Below, piece after piece: positions 18,828 through 27,978 of a stretch of 41,668 nt of DNA. Where the stretch lies: NCBI GenBank assembly GCA_003564155.1, contig PWOA01000056.1:1-41668 (forward strand), in the 5' to 3' direction. Position numbers and translations under genes: made by a program. Within the stretch, counting starts at the first letter, position 1. Each line of letters starts with the position of its first letter. Under the pieces are notes generated by a model. It saw only the letters and a program-made list of their open reading frames with translations, was not told the origin of the DNA and made no database searches. This DNA comes from Candidatus Cloacimonadota bacterium (GTDB lineage Bacteria; Cloacimonadota; Cloacimonadia; Cloacimonadales; PWNZ01).

Positions 18828-19862
18828 TTAATTATTGACCGGTTGGAAATTATAGCCGAGAGAAATTCGGTGAGAATTGTCCAATTCCGTATTATACTTA
18901 AATGCATAGTTTACCTGAAATTGATATATATTAAGAGAAACACCGGTAGTGAAATTATCAACATCGTATCCGGCATACAAACTAACGTATTCAGGCAGAG
19001 GAATTTCCAATCCAATATGATAATCAAAACTAAAAGATCCAATATTATGGGTAGTAGATTCTTTTCTGCCTTCGGTAATTATTTCAGTTCCCAATAAAAG
19101 GCGAGATTTGTTTCCAATAATATAGTTAGGGAAAGAGATATTTAATTCAACATCCAGACCGGGTTTGATAATTTCATGAGTTCCATTATCCCAGAAAACT
19201 TGAGTAGAAAAAAAATCTCTGACATTAATGCCTAGAAGGATATCTGCATGTAAATCAAAATGTGTTGCAATATCAGCACCGAATCCCCAACCCGATGTTT
19301 CAGCTAGATAGCGATATGCAATCTTGGGAGTAATACCTATGACATAATTCCCCAATCTGCGGTAAAGACCGAAGTAAGCGATATAATCGGCATTATTAAC
19401 AGTTTTATAAACATAAGGTTGATTATCAGTGGAAACCGATTCTTCCGGATTAGGCAGTTTTGTCAATGGAATCCCGTCAATACCTATTCTTGTTAACACT
19501 AATGAATAACGATTATGGTCACCCCATATCAATGAGAATGTATCATAATTAACTGCACCTAAAAACTCTTCAGAGTGCATTAATTCAAGACGATTGACAC
19601 CATCTTTAGCTAATAAAGATGGATTCCAATAAGCAAGGGATGTTGATTGATAATCTGAAACTCCCGTATTCCCTAAGGCAAAATTTCTTACTCCGGCACC
19701 TATTCTAAATATTTCGCCGGCATATTTATCAGCATCAAGACATGTTGGGAACAATATCAATACAAGTGTTACGATGAGTAAAGAGCTTTTTAAATAGAGT
19801 TTGAATCTTATCATCGCTTTAGCACGTGATATAATGGAATCGTTGGGTTCATTTTTATCCAT
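18828..19862 (-). CDS. PorV/UPF0164-like outer-membrane protein, second copy
   Basis: The product is 344 aa. A signal or anchor segment (LKSSLLIVTLVLILFPTCLDA) is followed by GEIFRIGAGVRNFALGNTGVS and TSLAYWNPSLLA, the typical start of this barrel family, and then beta strands up to SLGYNFQP. It differs clearly from the barrel at 5,549-6,547, so it is not a recent duplicate. I chose the ATG at 19862, with GAGG about 6 nt upstream; another ATG at 19916 has no ribosome-binding site. It lies 73 nt downstream of the helicase gene. Its role may be secretion support or lipid or solute transport; I cannot tell which. Confidence 0.78.
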   Translation of the reverse strand: MDKNEPNDSIISRAKAMIRFKLYLKSSLLIVTLVLILFPTCLDADKYAGEIFRIGAGVRNFALGNTGVSDYQSTSLAYWNPSLLAKDGVNRLELMHSEEFLGAVNYDTFSLIWGDHNRYSLVLTRIGIDGIPLTKLPNPEESVSTDNQPYVYKTVNNADYIAYFGLYRRLGNYVIGITPKIAYRYLAETSGWGFGADIATHFDLHADILLGINVRDFFSTQVFWDNGTHEIIKPGLDVELNISFPNYIIGNKSRLLLGTEIITEGRKESTTHNIGSFSFDYHIGLEIPLPEYVSLYAGYDVDNFTTGVSLNIYQFQVNYAFKYNTELDNSHRISLGYNFQPVNN

Positions 19863-19935
19863 AGTATCCTCATTCAACTTCTTTGACAATTTTAGAGTAG
19901 AAACACTCTGCCTCATGCGGTCATAATATTATCAA

Positions 19936-22164
19936 CTACTTATCCGTCAAGATTTGAACATAATTACCCATAATTTTTTTTAAATTATGGTCATCAAAAT
20001 TAATGGTAAGTTTTGCATTATTTCCATTCCCATCGACGTTAAGAATAGTTCCGGTACCAAAAGAATTGTGGGTCACCCTTTGTCCAATATGATAAAAGTC
20101 TTTACCGGTATTATTTTTCTTAAGCAGAGATTTTTTATTGCCAAACCTTTTTGATTGATATGTAGCACTGATTGAATTTGGTTTATGATAAGTCATTTCA
20201 GGGAATACTTCTTTAATAAATCTGCTTGGAAAAGTATTTTCATAGCCGTAGAACGACATTCGATATCGAGCGTAGCTCAAGTAAAGTCTTTTTTTTGCTC
20301 TAGTCATACCAACATAAAGTAACCTTCTTTCCTCTTCAATCTCATCGTTAGCATTAATACATAGCTGATGAGGTAACAATTTTTCTTCTAAACCAACAAT
20401 TAAGACATTATCAAACTCCAGACCTTTAGCATTATGTAAAGTCATAAGGTTTAGTTTATTGTTCCTATTATTATTGTTATCATCAAATTCCTTGTCCATG
20501 TTAGTCCACAAGGAGATATTTTGAAGAAAGCCTTCCAATTGTGGTCTATCTCCAGTATCATTATAATAATTTATGGCATATTCTTTAACGGCAGAGAGGA
20601 ATTCGTTTATATTTTCGAACCTAATAACATCTTTATAGTCTGAACTATCTTTATAGTAAGCAAACAGTTGTAAAGACTCGCAGATGTCTTCAACCAATGC
20701 GGTCACTTCGACATTTTGAGCCATCAGGATCCATTTTTCAACAAGTTTTATAAAACTATTAATCTTCATTATAGCCTTAGAATTTATTGTATCGATATCT
20801 TGTGCTTGTCGCATAGCTTGCAGTAAACTTATTCCGTTGGCAGATGCAAATTCAATCAGTTTATTAACTGTAACTTGACCTATACCTCGAGGAGGGAAAT
20901 TGATGATTCTTAGTAAACTTTCACCATCCTGAGGGTTAGAGAGGATTCTAAGATAGGCAACGATATCCTTTATTTCTTTTCTTTGAAAGAAGTTAACAGA
21001 ACCAAAAATTCTATAAGGAATATTGTAATCTATACAAGCTGTTTCCAATATACGAGATTGAGCATTGGTACGGTAAAGTATGACGGTTGTTTCATCTTTA
21101 CTATTAAGAAGTTCTTCAGCTTTTAAGATTACATTTTCAGCTTCATCCTTATCGGTTTCATATATTTGTAATAATGGTTCTTCGCCTTCTTCGTAATTAC
21201 TCCATAAAGCTTTGGGGTGACGAGTAGAATTACAGGAAATGAGAGAATTTGCTTTATCTAAAATTTTTTGAGTTGATCTGTAATTTTGTTCAAGTCTGAT
21301 CGTTATAGCATTTTGGAAATCAGAAGCGAAGTTTAGAATATTTTTAATGGAAGCACCTCTCCAACTATATATTGCTTGATCATCATCACCTACAACACAT
21401 ATGTTACGCTTGATACCACTTAATTGTCTGACAATTTTAAATTGGGCATAATTTGTGTCTTGATACTCGTCTATCATAATATAGTCGAATTTCAGGTTAT
21501 ATTTTTCCTTAATTGTTCCATTTTCGGAAAGTATTTTTGCCGTGATCATTAAGAGATCATCAAAGTCCAAACTGTTGTATTCTCTTAATCTATTTTGATA
21601 TTTAGTGTATATTGAATGGATTAATTTTGTTGTTTTATTTTCTTCATGAATTTCGAAAAAATCATCAGGAGATATCAATGAATTTTTTGTGCGACTGATG
21701 ATACTCAATACTTTATTATGAGGGAAAGTTGATTTCGATATACCTAACTCTTTGTATACTTTACGTAAAAGACTAAGAGAATCATCAGTATCAAATATGC
21801 TATAGTTACTATCAAAACCTAAATCGACATTATTTGCTTCTATTCTAAGGATTTTTGCACATATACTATGAAAAGTTCCTACCCAGAAAGAATTCAACTC
21901 AATAGCAAAATGCTCTGCAAGACGTTCTTTCAACTCTTTAGCTGCTTTATTTGTGAAAGTTACAATTAGAATTCTCCAAGGAGGTATCCCTAACTCTTTA
22001 ATTAAGTATGCTGTCCTGTAGATAATTGATCTGGTTTTACCACTACCTGCTCCGGCAAAAACTAATAAAGGGCCTTCGGTTGTAGTAACGACCTGTCTTT
22101 GTTGAGGATCGAGATAATTATCAATCAATGTTTTATTATTCTCAAAAGAGTTATTGTTTTTCAT
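19936..22164 (-). CDS. UvrD/PcrA-type superfamily 1 DNA helicase
   Basis: The product is a 742-aa 3-prime to 5-prime helicase for repair and replication restart. A Q motif (LDPQQRQVV, 18-26), Walker A (AGAGSGKT, 37-44), Walker B (MIDEYQDTNYAQF), VGDDDQAIYSWRGA, EQNYRST, the TLHNAKGLEFDNV motif and VGMTRAKKRLYLSYA are all present. The C terminus (GQRVTHNSFGTGTI) resembles the Tudor-like RNA polymerase-binding tail of PcrA and UvrD. The gene is full length. It sits between an FN3-like lipoprotein and an outer-membrane barrel with no clear functional link. Confidence 0.95.
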   Translation of the reverse strand: MKNNNSFENNKTLIDNYLDPQQRQVVTTTEGPLLVFAGAGSGKTRSIIYRTAYLIKELGIPPWRILIVTFTNKAAKELKERLAEHFAIELNSFWVGTFHSICAKILRIEANNVDLGFDSNYSIFDTDDSLSLLRKVYKELGISKSTFPHNKVLSIISRTKNSLISPDDFFEIHEENKTTKLIHSIYTKYQNRLREYNSLDFDDLLMITAKILSENGTIKEKYNLKFDYIMIDEYQDTNYAQFKIVRQLSGIKRNICVVGDDDQAIYSWRGASIKNILNFASDFQNAITIRLEQNYRSTQKILDKANSLISCNSTRHPKALWSNYEEGEEPLLQIYETDKDEAENVILKAEELLNSKDETTVILYRTNAQSRILETACIDYNIPYRIFGSVNFFQRKEIKDIVAYLRILSNPQDGESLLRIINFPPRGIGQVTVNKLIEFASANGISLLQAMRQAQDIDTINSKAIMKINSFIKLVEKWILMAQNVEVTALVEDICESLQLFAYYKDSSDYKDVIRFENINEFLSAVKEYAINYYNDTGDRPQLEGFLQNISLWTNMDKEFDDNNNNRNNKLNLMTLHNAKGLEFDNVLIVGLEEKLLPHQLCINANDEIEEERRLLYVGMTRAKKRLYLSYARYRMSFYGYENTFPSRFIKEVFPEMTYHKPNSISATYQSKRFGNKKSLLKKNNTGKDFYHIGQRVTHNSFGTGTILNVDGNGNNAKLTINFDDHNLKKIMGNYVQILTDK

Positions 22165-22230
22165 AGTTTATAGATGTAAGGTAACTGATAAAATGAAGAA
22201 TACCGGTTAAAAATATTATCATTTTAGAAG

Positions 22231-22701
22231 CTAATTGACCCATACGGCATTTTTATTAGTGATAGGTGAAAGCTTACCTTCTAAGATACCCTGCTCCCCA
22301 TAATCTATATAAGCAGAGATACGATACCAGTATTCGCGACCAGATAACACTCCATCTTTATCTACATATTCGTTAATTTGATTATTTTCTATCTTTGCTA
22401 TTCTCATAAAATAACTATGTTGTGACATTGATCTGTATAGGTAATATCCGTCAACCAAATCGTCTTTTCGCCAAGAAATCTTAATCCAACGAGGACTAAT
22501 ATTTCTTGGTGAGACTTCTAAGCTAATGTTGATAATTTCGTTGGGAACAATAATGTCTGAATTTCCGCTCGGATCTAAAGGATTATTTCTTTCCAAGCTG
22601 CAAAATTGCAGAGCTAATATTGAAATAATAATCACTAAAAACACCGAAAAAGTGCTAGTAGTCGGTTTACATACTTTCAATAAACTCTGTATATTAGCCA
22701 T
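22231..22701 (-). CDS. FN3-like lipoprotein
   Basis: The product is 156 aa. A hydrophobic segment (about 19-33) ends at ALQFCSLERNNPLDPSG, a pattern common in lipoproteins of this bacterial group, with Cys34 as the likely lipid site despite Phe at -1. The mature part is a single fibronectin type III-like domain: ISPRWIKISWRKDDLVDGYYLYRS and EYWYRISAY. AAGGATG lies 8 nt before the ATG. It is the fifth gene of the block that starts with the WecA-like gene and probably faces the periplasm. It has no enzyme motif, so a structural or binding role is likely. Confidence 0.75.
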   Translation of the reverse strand: MANIQSLLKVCKPTTSTFSVFLVIIISILALQFCSLERNNPLDPSGNSDIIVPNEIINISLEVSPRNISPRWIKISWRKDDLVDGYYLYRSMSQHSYFMRIAKIENNQINEYVDKDGVLSGREYWYRISAYIDYGEQGILEGKLSPITNKNAVWVN

Positions 22702-22754
22702 TTGTATACATCCTTAGAATAAAATTCTTGTAGATTAAAGGGTTTACCCCCATG

Positions 22755-23390
22755 TCAGAATTTGACTTGTATTGAAGTCGGGTATATTGAAATGCTCATA
22801 TTTCTCCTATTTAGATATATGTTGTTCCATAAAGAATCATTATAGTCATTTGTTTCCAGGACTGTGTCATATATAGTGTATGCCCAAACAACAAAAAAAA
22901 TAGAGAGAAGAAAATTTGATTGTCGATGTGGAGTTATTGCATTATTATAGTACCTATTGATATCTTCGATTTGAGTTGCCTCTTCATACTTATTATACTG
23001 TATATTCGCTTTCTCTCTGAAATAAATCCCACTGCCCAATAAGCTTAGTTGTATGCCTAATAATATTTGTCCTTTAGTATAGCTTTCAACGGAAAAATGG
23101 CCCCATCCTGGAGCAATAGCAGATTTTAAGGCATTAGAAAATGGTGATTGTTTTTGGTTATAATAATCCTCAAGAAGCATAGTTCTTAAAAAAAAGTCGT
23201 CTCTCGCATTTAAACGTGTACTCTCATCTATCCAACCATATTTATAAGGATCGGCAAAATTACTTGTGCTGACCTGAGAAGCTTCTAATAGTATACCCTG
23301 AAATATATTAAGAGTAAGAATTAACAAAATGAGACAAAAACTTGTCCTGCTCAACAGTGATTTAATTATTATGTGACACATAATTATCAC
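22755..23390 (-). CDS. DUF5683-like membrane protein
   Basis: The product is 211 aa. A signal-like segment (about 15-33) is followed by SAIAPGWGHFSVESYTKGQILLGIQLSLLGSGIYF, the PGxGxxxxxxxxKG pattern of DUF5683 proteins, and then a second hydrophobic stretch (NFLLSIFFVVWAYTIYDTV). The start is a GTG that overlaps the TPR gene stop as GTGA, so the two are coupled; an ATG 9 nt later is possible. No function is known for the family. Its position among envelope genes suggests a role at the membrane. Confidence 0.65.
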   Translation of the reverse strand: MIIMCHIIIKSLLSRTSFCLILLILTLNIFQGILLEASQVSTSNFADPYKYGWIDESTRLNARDDFFLRTMLLEDYYNQKQSPFSNALKSAIAPGWGHFSVESYTKGQILLGIQLSLLGSGIYFREKANIQYNKYEEATQIEDINRYYNNAITPHRQSNFLLSIFFVVWAYTIYDTVLETNDYNDSLWNNIYLNRRNMSISIYPTSIQVKF

Positions 23391-24850
23391 TCCATGATTC
23401 TTTCTGATTCTTGGTTTAAGGGTATAATATTACGATTTAATAAGTTGACTTGCCAGATAAAATAATAGTTAATTTCTCTAGATGTTACATCATAACGAAC
23501 TTCATAACGATTTGCTCCCGTTGACATCAATACTTTCCAACCGGATTCTCTGATATCTTTTGCCTGGGAATCTTTGAGCTGTTGAACAATATCCTCAATA
23601 GTATTAACAATTGTACCATCACGATACTCAATAATAATACTTTTTGCAAAACTGACAGGATCTTCATCAATCTTGATCATATTTTCCATGAGAGATATTT
23701 TTTCTGAAGTAGTTTGCAATTTATCTTTTGCCAACGATTCTTCGTACAACCTTAATGCTTGCTTGTAATCATTGTTCCCCTCATATCTTAGTGCTTCTTG
23801 AAAAAGCTTAGTAGCTTCTTTTATATTACTTTCCATTTCATGAGCTTTAGCAATAGCAATTTTTGCTTGGGGATTATCGGGAGAAATGTTGTAAGTTTTC
23901 ATGTAGATCTTAATAGCATCTGCAATTCTTCTTTCTCGTAGCAGACTATCGCCATGTTGGATCATTGAAGTAATCATTTGATTAAGATTCTCTTTTACGT
24001 TTTCTTCTAAAGCGGGATAATAATTTATTGCTTTATTATAGTATTCATACGCTGATAAAAAATCGTTTTCTTCTTTTTGCAGACTAGCTAATTGGTAGTA
24101 CAGTATCCCTACTTTTTCCAGAATAACTTCATGATATGAATGCTGATAGCTGTAAATATTGAGCAGTTCAGAAATTGCTTCAAAGTGACCGTGAGTATTT
24201 TTTAATTCTAAAGAATCATTTATAAGAGAAGGTATATAATTATCAACTATTGGGATAGCTTTTTTGATGAATTTATTGTCTGAATAGTAGTCAACCAATA
24301 GCAGATAATCATCCCATACTTTATATTTGTCATCATAATGTTTATGGTAGACTTTAAGACGTCTATAAATTACCTCGGATATAAATGGTGAGGCTTGAAA
24401 ATTTTTAATCATGAAATTATATAAGTCTAATACGGTGTCAATTTCTTCATTATCATAAGCATTTTCAGCAATGATAAGATATGAATCAACCATTTTATTA
24501 TCCGCGGCAGTTGTGTTGGATAGATAAAAAAAACGGATAGCTGCTCGATAATTATTTTTGCTCATTTCTCGTTGACCTAACCGATAATAAGCTTTAGAAC
24601 GGTTGTTTATTGCTTCAGTAATCAAAGCTCCATTAGTTGATTGCGAAATAAAAAGATCATAGTATTCAGCTGCAGCTCTATAATGTCCACTTGCGAACAT
24701 GTTATTACCAATTTTAAAATAGTTTGATGCACATCCGTTAACTATCAATATTATTACAAGAATAATCAAGAGAGAGAAAGGACTATTATATACTAATAAC
24801 TTATTAGTATAATCGTGTTTAGATCTATTCAATCTCAAAAACGAATCCAT
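23387..24850 (-). CDS. TPR-repeat lipoprotein
   Basis: The product is about 487 aa. A lipobox IVNGCAS follows a hydrophobic segment near residues 27-40. The rest is mostly helical and includes recognisable TPR-like units such as FASGHYRAAAEYYDLFI, KNNYRAAIRFFYLS, FLSAYEYYNKAINYYP and ADAIKIYMKTYNISPDNPQA. A short C-terminal beta domain (about 400-485) ends in REINYYFIWQVNLLN. TPR lipoproteins usually scaffold envelope complexes (the BamD type is one example), but partners are not evident here. The ATG at 24850 overlaps the MBL gene by 26 nt; a TTG and a further ATG lie just upstream. Confidence 0.8.
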   Translation of the reverse strand: MDSFLRLNRSKHDYTNKLLVYNSPFSLLIILVIILIVNGCASNYFKIGNNMFASGHYRAAAEYYDLFISQSTNGALITEAINNRSKAYYRLGQREMSKNNYRAAIRFFYLSNTTAADNKMVDSYLIIAENAYDNEEIDTVLDLYNFMIKNFQASPFISEVIYRRLKVYHKHYDDKYKVWDDYLLLVDYYSDNKFIKKAIPIVDNYIPSLINDSLELKNTHGHFEAISELLNIYSYQHSYHEVILEKVGILYYQLASLQKEENDFLSAYEYYNKAINYYPALEENVKENLNQMITSMIQHGDSLLRERRIADAIKIYMKTYNISPDNPQAKIAIAKAHEMESNIKEATKLFQEALRYEGNNDYKQALRLYEESLAKDKLQTTSEKISLMENMIKIDEDPVSFAKSIIIEYRDGTIVNTIEDIVQQLKDSQAKDIRESGWKVLMSTGANRYEVRYDVTSREINYYFIWQVNLLNRNIIPLNQESERIME

Positions 24851-25568
24851 CATCAATGACCGTTATATTATCGAATGAGTTATTCTTTAATGTAAGACTC
24901 ATTTCTTCCGATAAACCATGAGTTAAATATACTTGGCAGCGAGTCTCTTTTGCTAAGCTCATAATTTCTGAGACTGTTGGATGAAATGCATCAACGATTA
25001 GATAGTCAATCTTCTTAACACTCGCGGATAAATTCCCATCAAAATCGGAAGTGTATAATAAAGTGTGTTTCGAACCTTTGATCAAAACAGACCAGGATTT
25101 TTTTTCGTTTTCTAACTTATTGTTAATCAGAAAACTGTTATATGACTCTAAATGATTGTTCTTCAAAGGGGTAAAGTACGGTAAATGGTAGTGAAGAGAG
25201 TCTATATCCCTTAGTATCAGATTATAAGTAAACCTTGATGGGAAAAGATACATCATACCAAGAGTTTCTTTAAAGTCATTTTCCCTTTCAGGGAGATAAA
25301 CAACTAATGGTTTAACCCTTTTCTGTAAATATAACATCTGTAATACCATGAAAATACCGCTAAAATGATCAGGATGGAAATGGCTAATTATGATTAAATC
25401 AAGAAATTCTTTGTCTAAACCATACTTGAGTAGTTGTTGGCACGTACCTTCTCCACAGTCGATTAAAACCTTTTTGTTGTTAATGCCCACATATACGGAT
25501 GAATGGAATTTACCTAAAACCGGCTTACCAGGGGCGGTACCCAAGACACGGCAACTAAACATTTCCAT
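24825..25568 (-). CDS. Metallo-beta-lactamase-fold hydrolase (RNase Z-like)
   Basis: The product is 247 aa. The metal motif HFHPDH (His63, His65, Asp67, His68) follows VLIDCGEGTCQQL. Later ligands are in TSDFDG and in the C-terminal THG. The layout is that of the RNase Z/ElaC group. It lacks the length and exosite features that would make tRNase Z certain, and phosphodiesterases such as PhnP share this pattern. The gene overlaps the TPR gene and lies 72 nt after the WecA-like gene. Confidence 0.82.
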   Translation of the reverse strand: MEMFSCRVLGTAPGKPVLGKFHSSVYVGINNKKVLIDCGEGTCQQLLKYGLDKEFLDLIIISHFHPDHFSGIFMVLQMLYLQKRVKPLVVYLPERENDFKETLGMMYLFPSRFTYNLILRDIDSLHYHLPYFTPLKNNHLESYNSFLINNKLENEKKSWSVLIKGSKHTLLYTSDFDGNLSASVKKIDYLIVDAFHPTVSEIMSLAKETRCQVYLTHGLSEEMSLTLKNNSFDNITVIDDGFVFEIE

Positions 25569-25640
25569 AGTATTGATATCTCTAATATATAATTTGAATT
25601 ACTTGTTTCATAAGCTGACAATAATTAAATATTGGTCAAG

Positions 25641-26744
25641 TTAATCATTTGTTGTTTCAGTTTGATTCGATTCTCTTAATTGATTTTTTGTGATAATAAT
25701 TGGGATTTCGTCAAGAACTTTTCCAAAGAATATAAAACCGGCAGCAAAGAAAAATGTAGTAATAACTAATAAAACTACTGACTCTACCATAAATATAACA
25801 ATTGTAGCAAGCACGATAATTGTGTTTATTAAGTACACCATTATAGATGTTATTTTTGGTGATTTGAGGAACGTACCCATCCTATGCGTTGAATGGTCTT
25901 TACCTCCTTGAGATATTTTTCTGCCATCTCTTTTTCTGGTGTAACTTACTAATGAAATATCGAATAAGGCATAGCTTAATAAAAGTACTGGTAACAAGAA
26001 ATAAAGGTTGTTTTGCATTCTAATAACAGCTAACCTCCCGGCTAAGATTCCCATAGAAGCAAGAAAGTAACCTATAAACATACTACCAGCGTCAACTAAA
26101 AAAATCTTTGCCGGATTAAAATTGTGAGGGAGAAAACCTAAAACAGCTCCGGAAAACGTAAGAGATAAGATTGAAATGTAATGAACCTGTGGTGCTAAGG
26201 ATGACGTTTTAGCTATAAAAGCTATACTGTAAAAACCTAGAGCTAAAATTCCCGACATTCCACTTATGATACCATCCATATTATCAAGAAAATTAAAGGC
26301 ATTCATTAAACCGACCATCCACAATAAATAAACAGGAACGGTTATATAAACCGGTCCCAAGTGAAGCATCAGATCGTTGGTATATAAAAATATTAAGGCT
26401 GTTAAGATCTGTCCCAACATCTTGATTTTTGGTCTCATTCCAAAACGATCATCAATAAGCCCGATAAGGACTATCAAAAAACCGGAAGTGAGATAACCTA
26501 AAACAGGAGTGCTCAATTCTCTGCCCGGCACTAAAAAAGTTGTATATAATAATATACTAAAGAAACCGGCAAATACGGCTACTCCTCCCATTAAAGGTTT
26601 CACATTTTTGTGTATCTTCCTTTGGGAAGGTTTATCTACAATATTTATCGCAATTGCTAACTTAATTATTAACGGAGTTAGAGCATAAACCGATAAAAAT
26701 GCTAGTATAAAAACTGTAAAATATTCGTAAACGTTTGCATCCAT
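25641..26744 (-). CDS. WecA/MraY-family undecaprenyl-phosphate sugar-1-P transferase
   Basis: The product is a 367-aa membrane protein with about ten or eleven hydrophobic helices. Family motifs are KIHKNVKPLMGG (about 43-54), LIDDRFGMRPKIKMLGQ (97-111), NAFNFLDNMDGI (148-159) and STHRMGTF near residue 288. It is predicted to start a lipid-linked sugar (enterobacterial antigen, O-antigen or similar) by transferring HexNAc-1-P to undecaprenyl phosphate. It is closer to WecA/TagO than to MraY. AGGATT lies 7 nt before the ATG. It heads the long minus-strand block and is next to the accessory island. Confidence 0.88.
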   Translation of the reverse strand: MDANVYEYFTVFILAFLSVYALTPLIIKLAIAINIVDKPSQRKIHKNVKPLMGGVAVFAGFFSILLYTTFLVPGRELSTPVLGYLTSGFLIVLIGLIDDRFGMRPKIKMLGQILTALIFLYTNDLMLHLGPVYITVPVYLLWMVGLMNAFNFLDNMDGIISGMSGILALGFYSIAFIAKTSSLAPQVHYISILSLTFSGAVLGFLPHNFNPAKIFLVDAGSMFIGYFLASMGILAGRLAVIRMQNNLYFLLPVLLLSYALFDISLVSYTRKRDGRKISQGGKDHSTHRMGTFLKSPKITSIMVYLINTIIVLATIVIFMVESVVLLVITTFFFAAGFIFFGKVLDEIPIIITKNQLRESNQTETTND

Positions 26745-26779
26745 TGGAAAACAATCCTATTGATTTAGTAGTTTCTTCC

Positions 26780-26807
26780 CAGATAATTATGATGTTGATT
26801 TTGTCAA
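26780..26807 (-). promoter_or_regulatory. Possible sigma-70 promoter for the WecA-like block
   Basis: On the minus strand TTGACA (26802-26807) and TATCTG (26780-26785) are separated by 16 nt, 35 nt before the ATG. The -35 is perfect and the -10 weak. Confidence 0.4.
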
Positions 26808-27217
26808 AGTAAAATAAGAACAAAAAATCAATCCGATATTCTTAATTGTCGTAGCAAACCTTTTGACTTCCCTCCCAAAAAATCATGATACTCTCTTTAA
26901 ATAATCCGATCCTATGTTTATTGTAATAGTCATTGGTTAAGAAGTCAATAACTAATATTTCAATATTGAGATGTCTTTAGTGTGGGAGATAAGTCAAAAT
27001 ATCAATTACACAAATAAACTTGCATCTCATTGTTATACAAACTAATAATCCAATAACAGATAGCTGAAAGTAAACGGTTCCGGAGTTAGAAGGAGTATTA
27101 ATAAAGAGCCTTTCTAAATAAATATAATCAGAGCAATTCCGCTCTGTCCATTATAAGCAATAGCAAACATAACTTAATCAACGATATGCTTAACAATAAA
27201 CTTTTACTCTAATAGCT

Positions 27218-27274
27218 TATCCTTAGGGAGAGTAGGAGTCGGACCATATCCGACTCCTACTCTCCCTAAGGATA
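27218..27274. repeat. 26-bp perfect palindrome
   Basis: Arms 27218-27243 and 27249-27274 are exact reverse complements around a 5-nt loop (CCATA). The left arm begins TATCCTTAGGGAGAGTAGG. The outer part CTAAGGATATC matches, inverted, positions 131-155. It is far longer than needed for a terminator and has no T-run. Immediately right of it lies the end of the 124-bp repeat. Confidence 0.85.
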
Positions 27275-27290
27275 TCTTAGAGCGGCAGTA

Positions 27291-27312
27291 GTGTCTCAAA
27301 TGTTGGTGTAAA
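27291..27312. repeat. Partial copy of the 124-bp repeat
   Basis: It begins GTGTCTCAAATGTTGGTGTA, one base different from the first 22 bp at 378 and 2,139. The rest of the repeat is absent, so only a terminus remains. Confidence 0.6.
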
Positions 27313-27338
27313 TCCCACCTCATTATTACCGGCTTTTA

Positions 27339-27388
27339 GATAAAGACCAGCTTAGCCCTTTATGGGTGTAGCTGAGCTGGTCTTTATC
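27339..27388. terminator. Strong hairpin with 14-bp arms
   Basis: GATAAAGACCAGCT (27339-27352) pairs exactly with AGCTGGTCTTTATC (27375-27388). The right arm is followed by GAGTAGTTTTTG, so a plus-strand terminator is possible. No plus-strand gene lies upstream, so a repeat-type palindrome is as likely. Confidence 0.45.
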
Positions 27389-27464
27389 GAGTAGTTTTTG
27401 CATTACGTTATTGTGCATTTGATGCTCTTTTATTCTTGCTATCGGATTACTGACTTTTTAACCC

Positions 27465-27567
27465 GTGTAATCTTCTTTTCTGTTTCACCGGGTTAGCCGG
27501 TTAGTGCACTAGCAACCTGCTTTCTGGCTCTGTATTGCCGGCTAAAACCAGTGATCCGGAAGCTAAG
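27465..27567. repeat. Dispersed 103-bp repeat, copy 1
   Basis: It matches 33,237-33,360 over its length, including AATCTTCTTTTC, TTTCACCGGG and GCAACCTGCTTTC-like blocks. It ends in the CCGGCTAAAACCAGTGATCC unit. That unit also occurs at 27,859-27,880 and twice in the second copy. Confidence 0.7.
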
Positions 27568-27621
27568 AAACAGCCATCAAAACACCAGCTTCCACCAGCT
27601 AAATTCTGAATTATTCTTTCC

Positions 27622-27645
27622 CCTCAACTTTCAACTCTAAACTCT
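27622..27645. repeat. Heptamer repeat, copy 1
   Basis: On the minus strand the sequence runs AGAGTTT AGAGTTG AAAGTTG AGG, a 7-nt period. Related runs lie at 35,179-35,202 and 40,781-40,810. Confidence 0.55.
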
Positions 27646-27858
27646 ATTAAACACTTCGCTTTGCCCTATGCCCTTAGCTCTTTTCATCTGTGTTCATCCG
27701 TTCAATCTGTCCAATCTGTGTTGCTATTCTCCTAATCTACTATGTTAGCCGGTATTTAACAAATTCTCGATATTTTTTCCCTGTTTGACATCCGCTTATT
27801 CAATTTAACATTTTCTTTTTTCTTGTTCTCTATCCAATTTATGTTTTTCAACCTCTTG

Positions 27859-27880
27859 CCGGCTAAAGCCAGCGATCCGG
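27859..27880. repeat. 22-bp CCGGCTAAAGCC repeat unit
   Basis: A single unit starts CCGGCTAAAGCCAGCGATCC and matches the end of the 103-bp repeats. GGCT and AGCC inside it can form a tiny stem. It lies 98 bp past the 3-prime end of the FGE pseudogene. Confidence 0.6.
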
Positions 27881-27978
27881 CTTTGTCGTGGCTCTTAACG
27901 TCTCCAAGTTTTCCTTAGACGTTGATTGGAATCTTTACCCCGTGAAATTAGAAGCACTTTATTTCACTGAGGTAAAAG

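Larger units (their letters stand above)
26808..27978. other. Gene-free stretch at the island border
   Basis: No coding region is visible. The first 400 bp are AT-rich and featureless. Then come a 26-bp perfect palindrome (27218-27274), the end of the 124-bp repeat, a second strong hairpin, a GC-rich dispersed repeat and a heptamer repeat. The broken FGE-type gene starts immediately after. The stretch marks the boundary between the conserved block and the mobile region. Confidence 0.6.
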
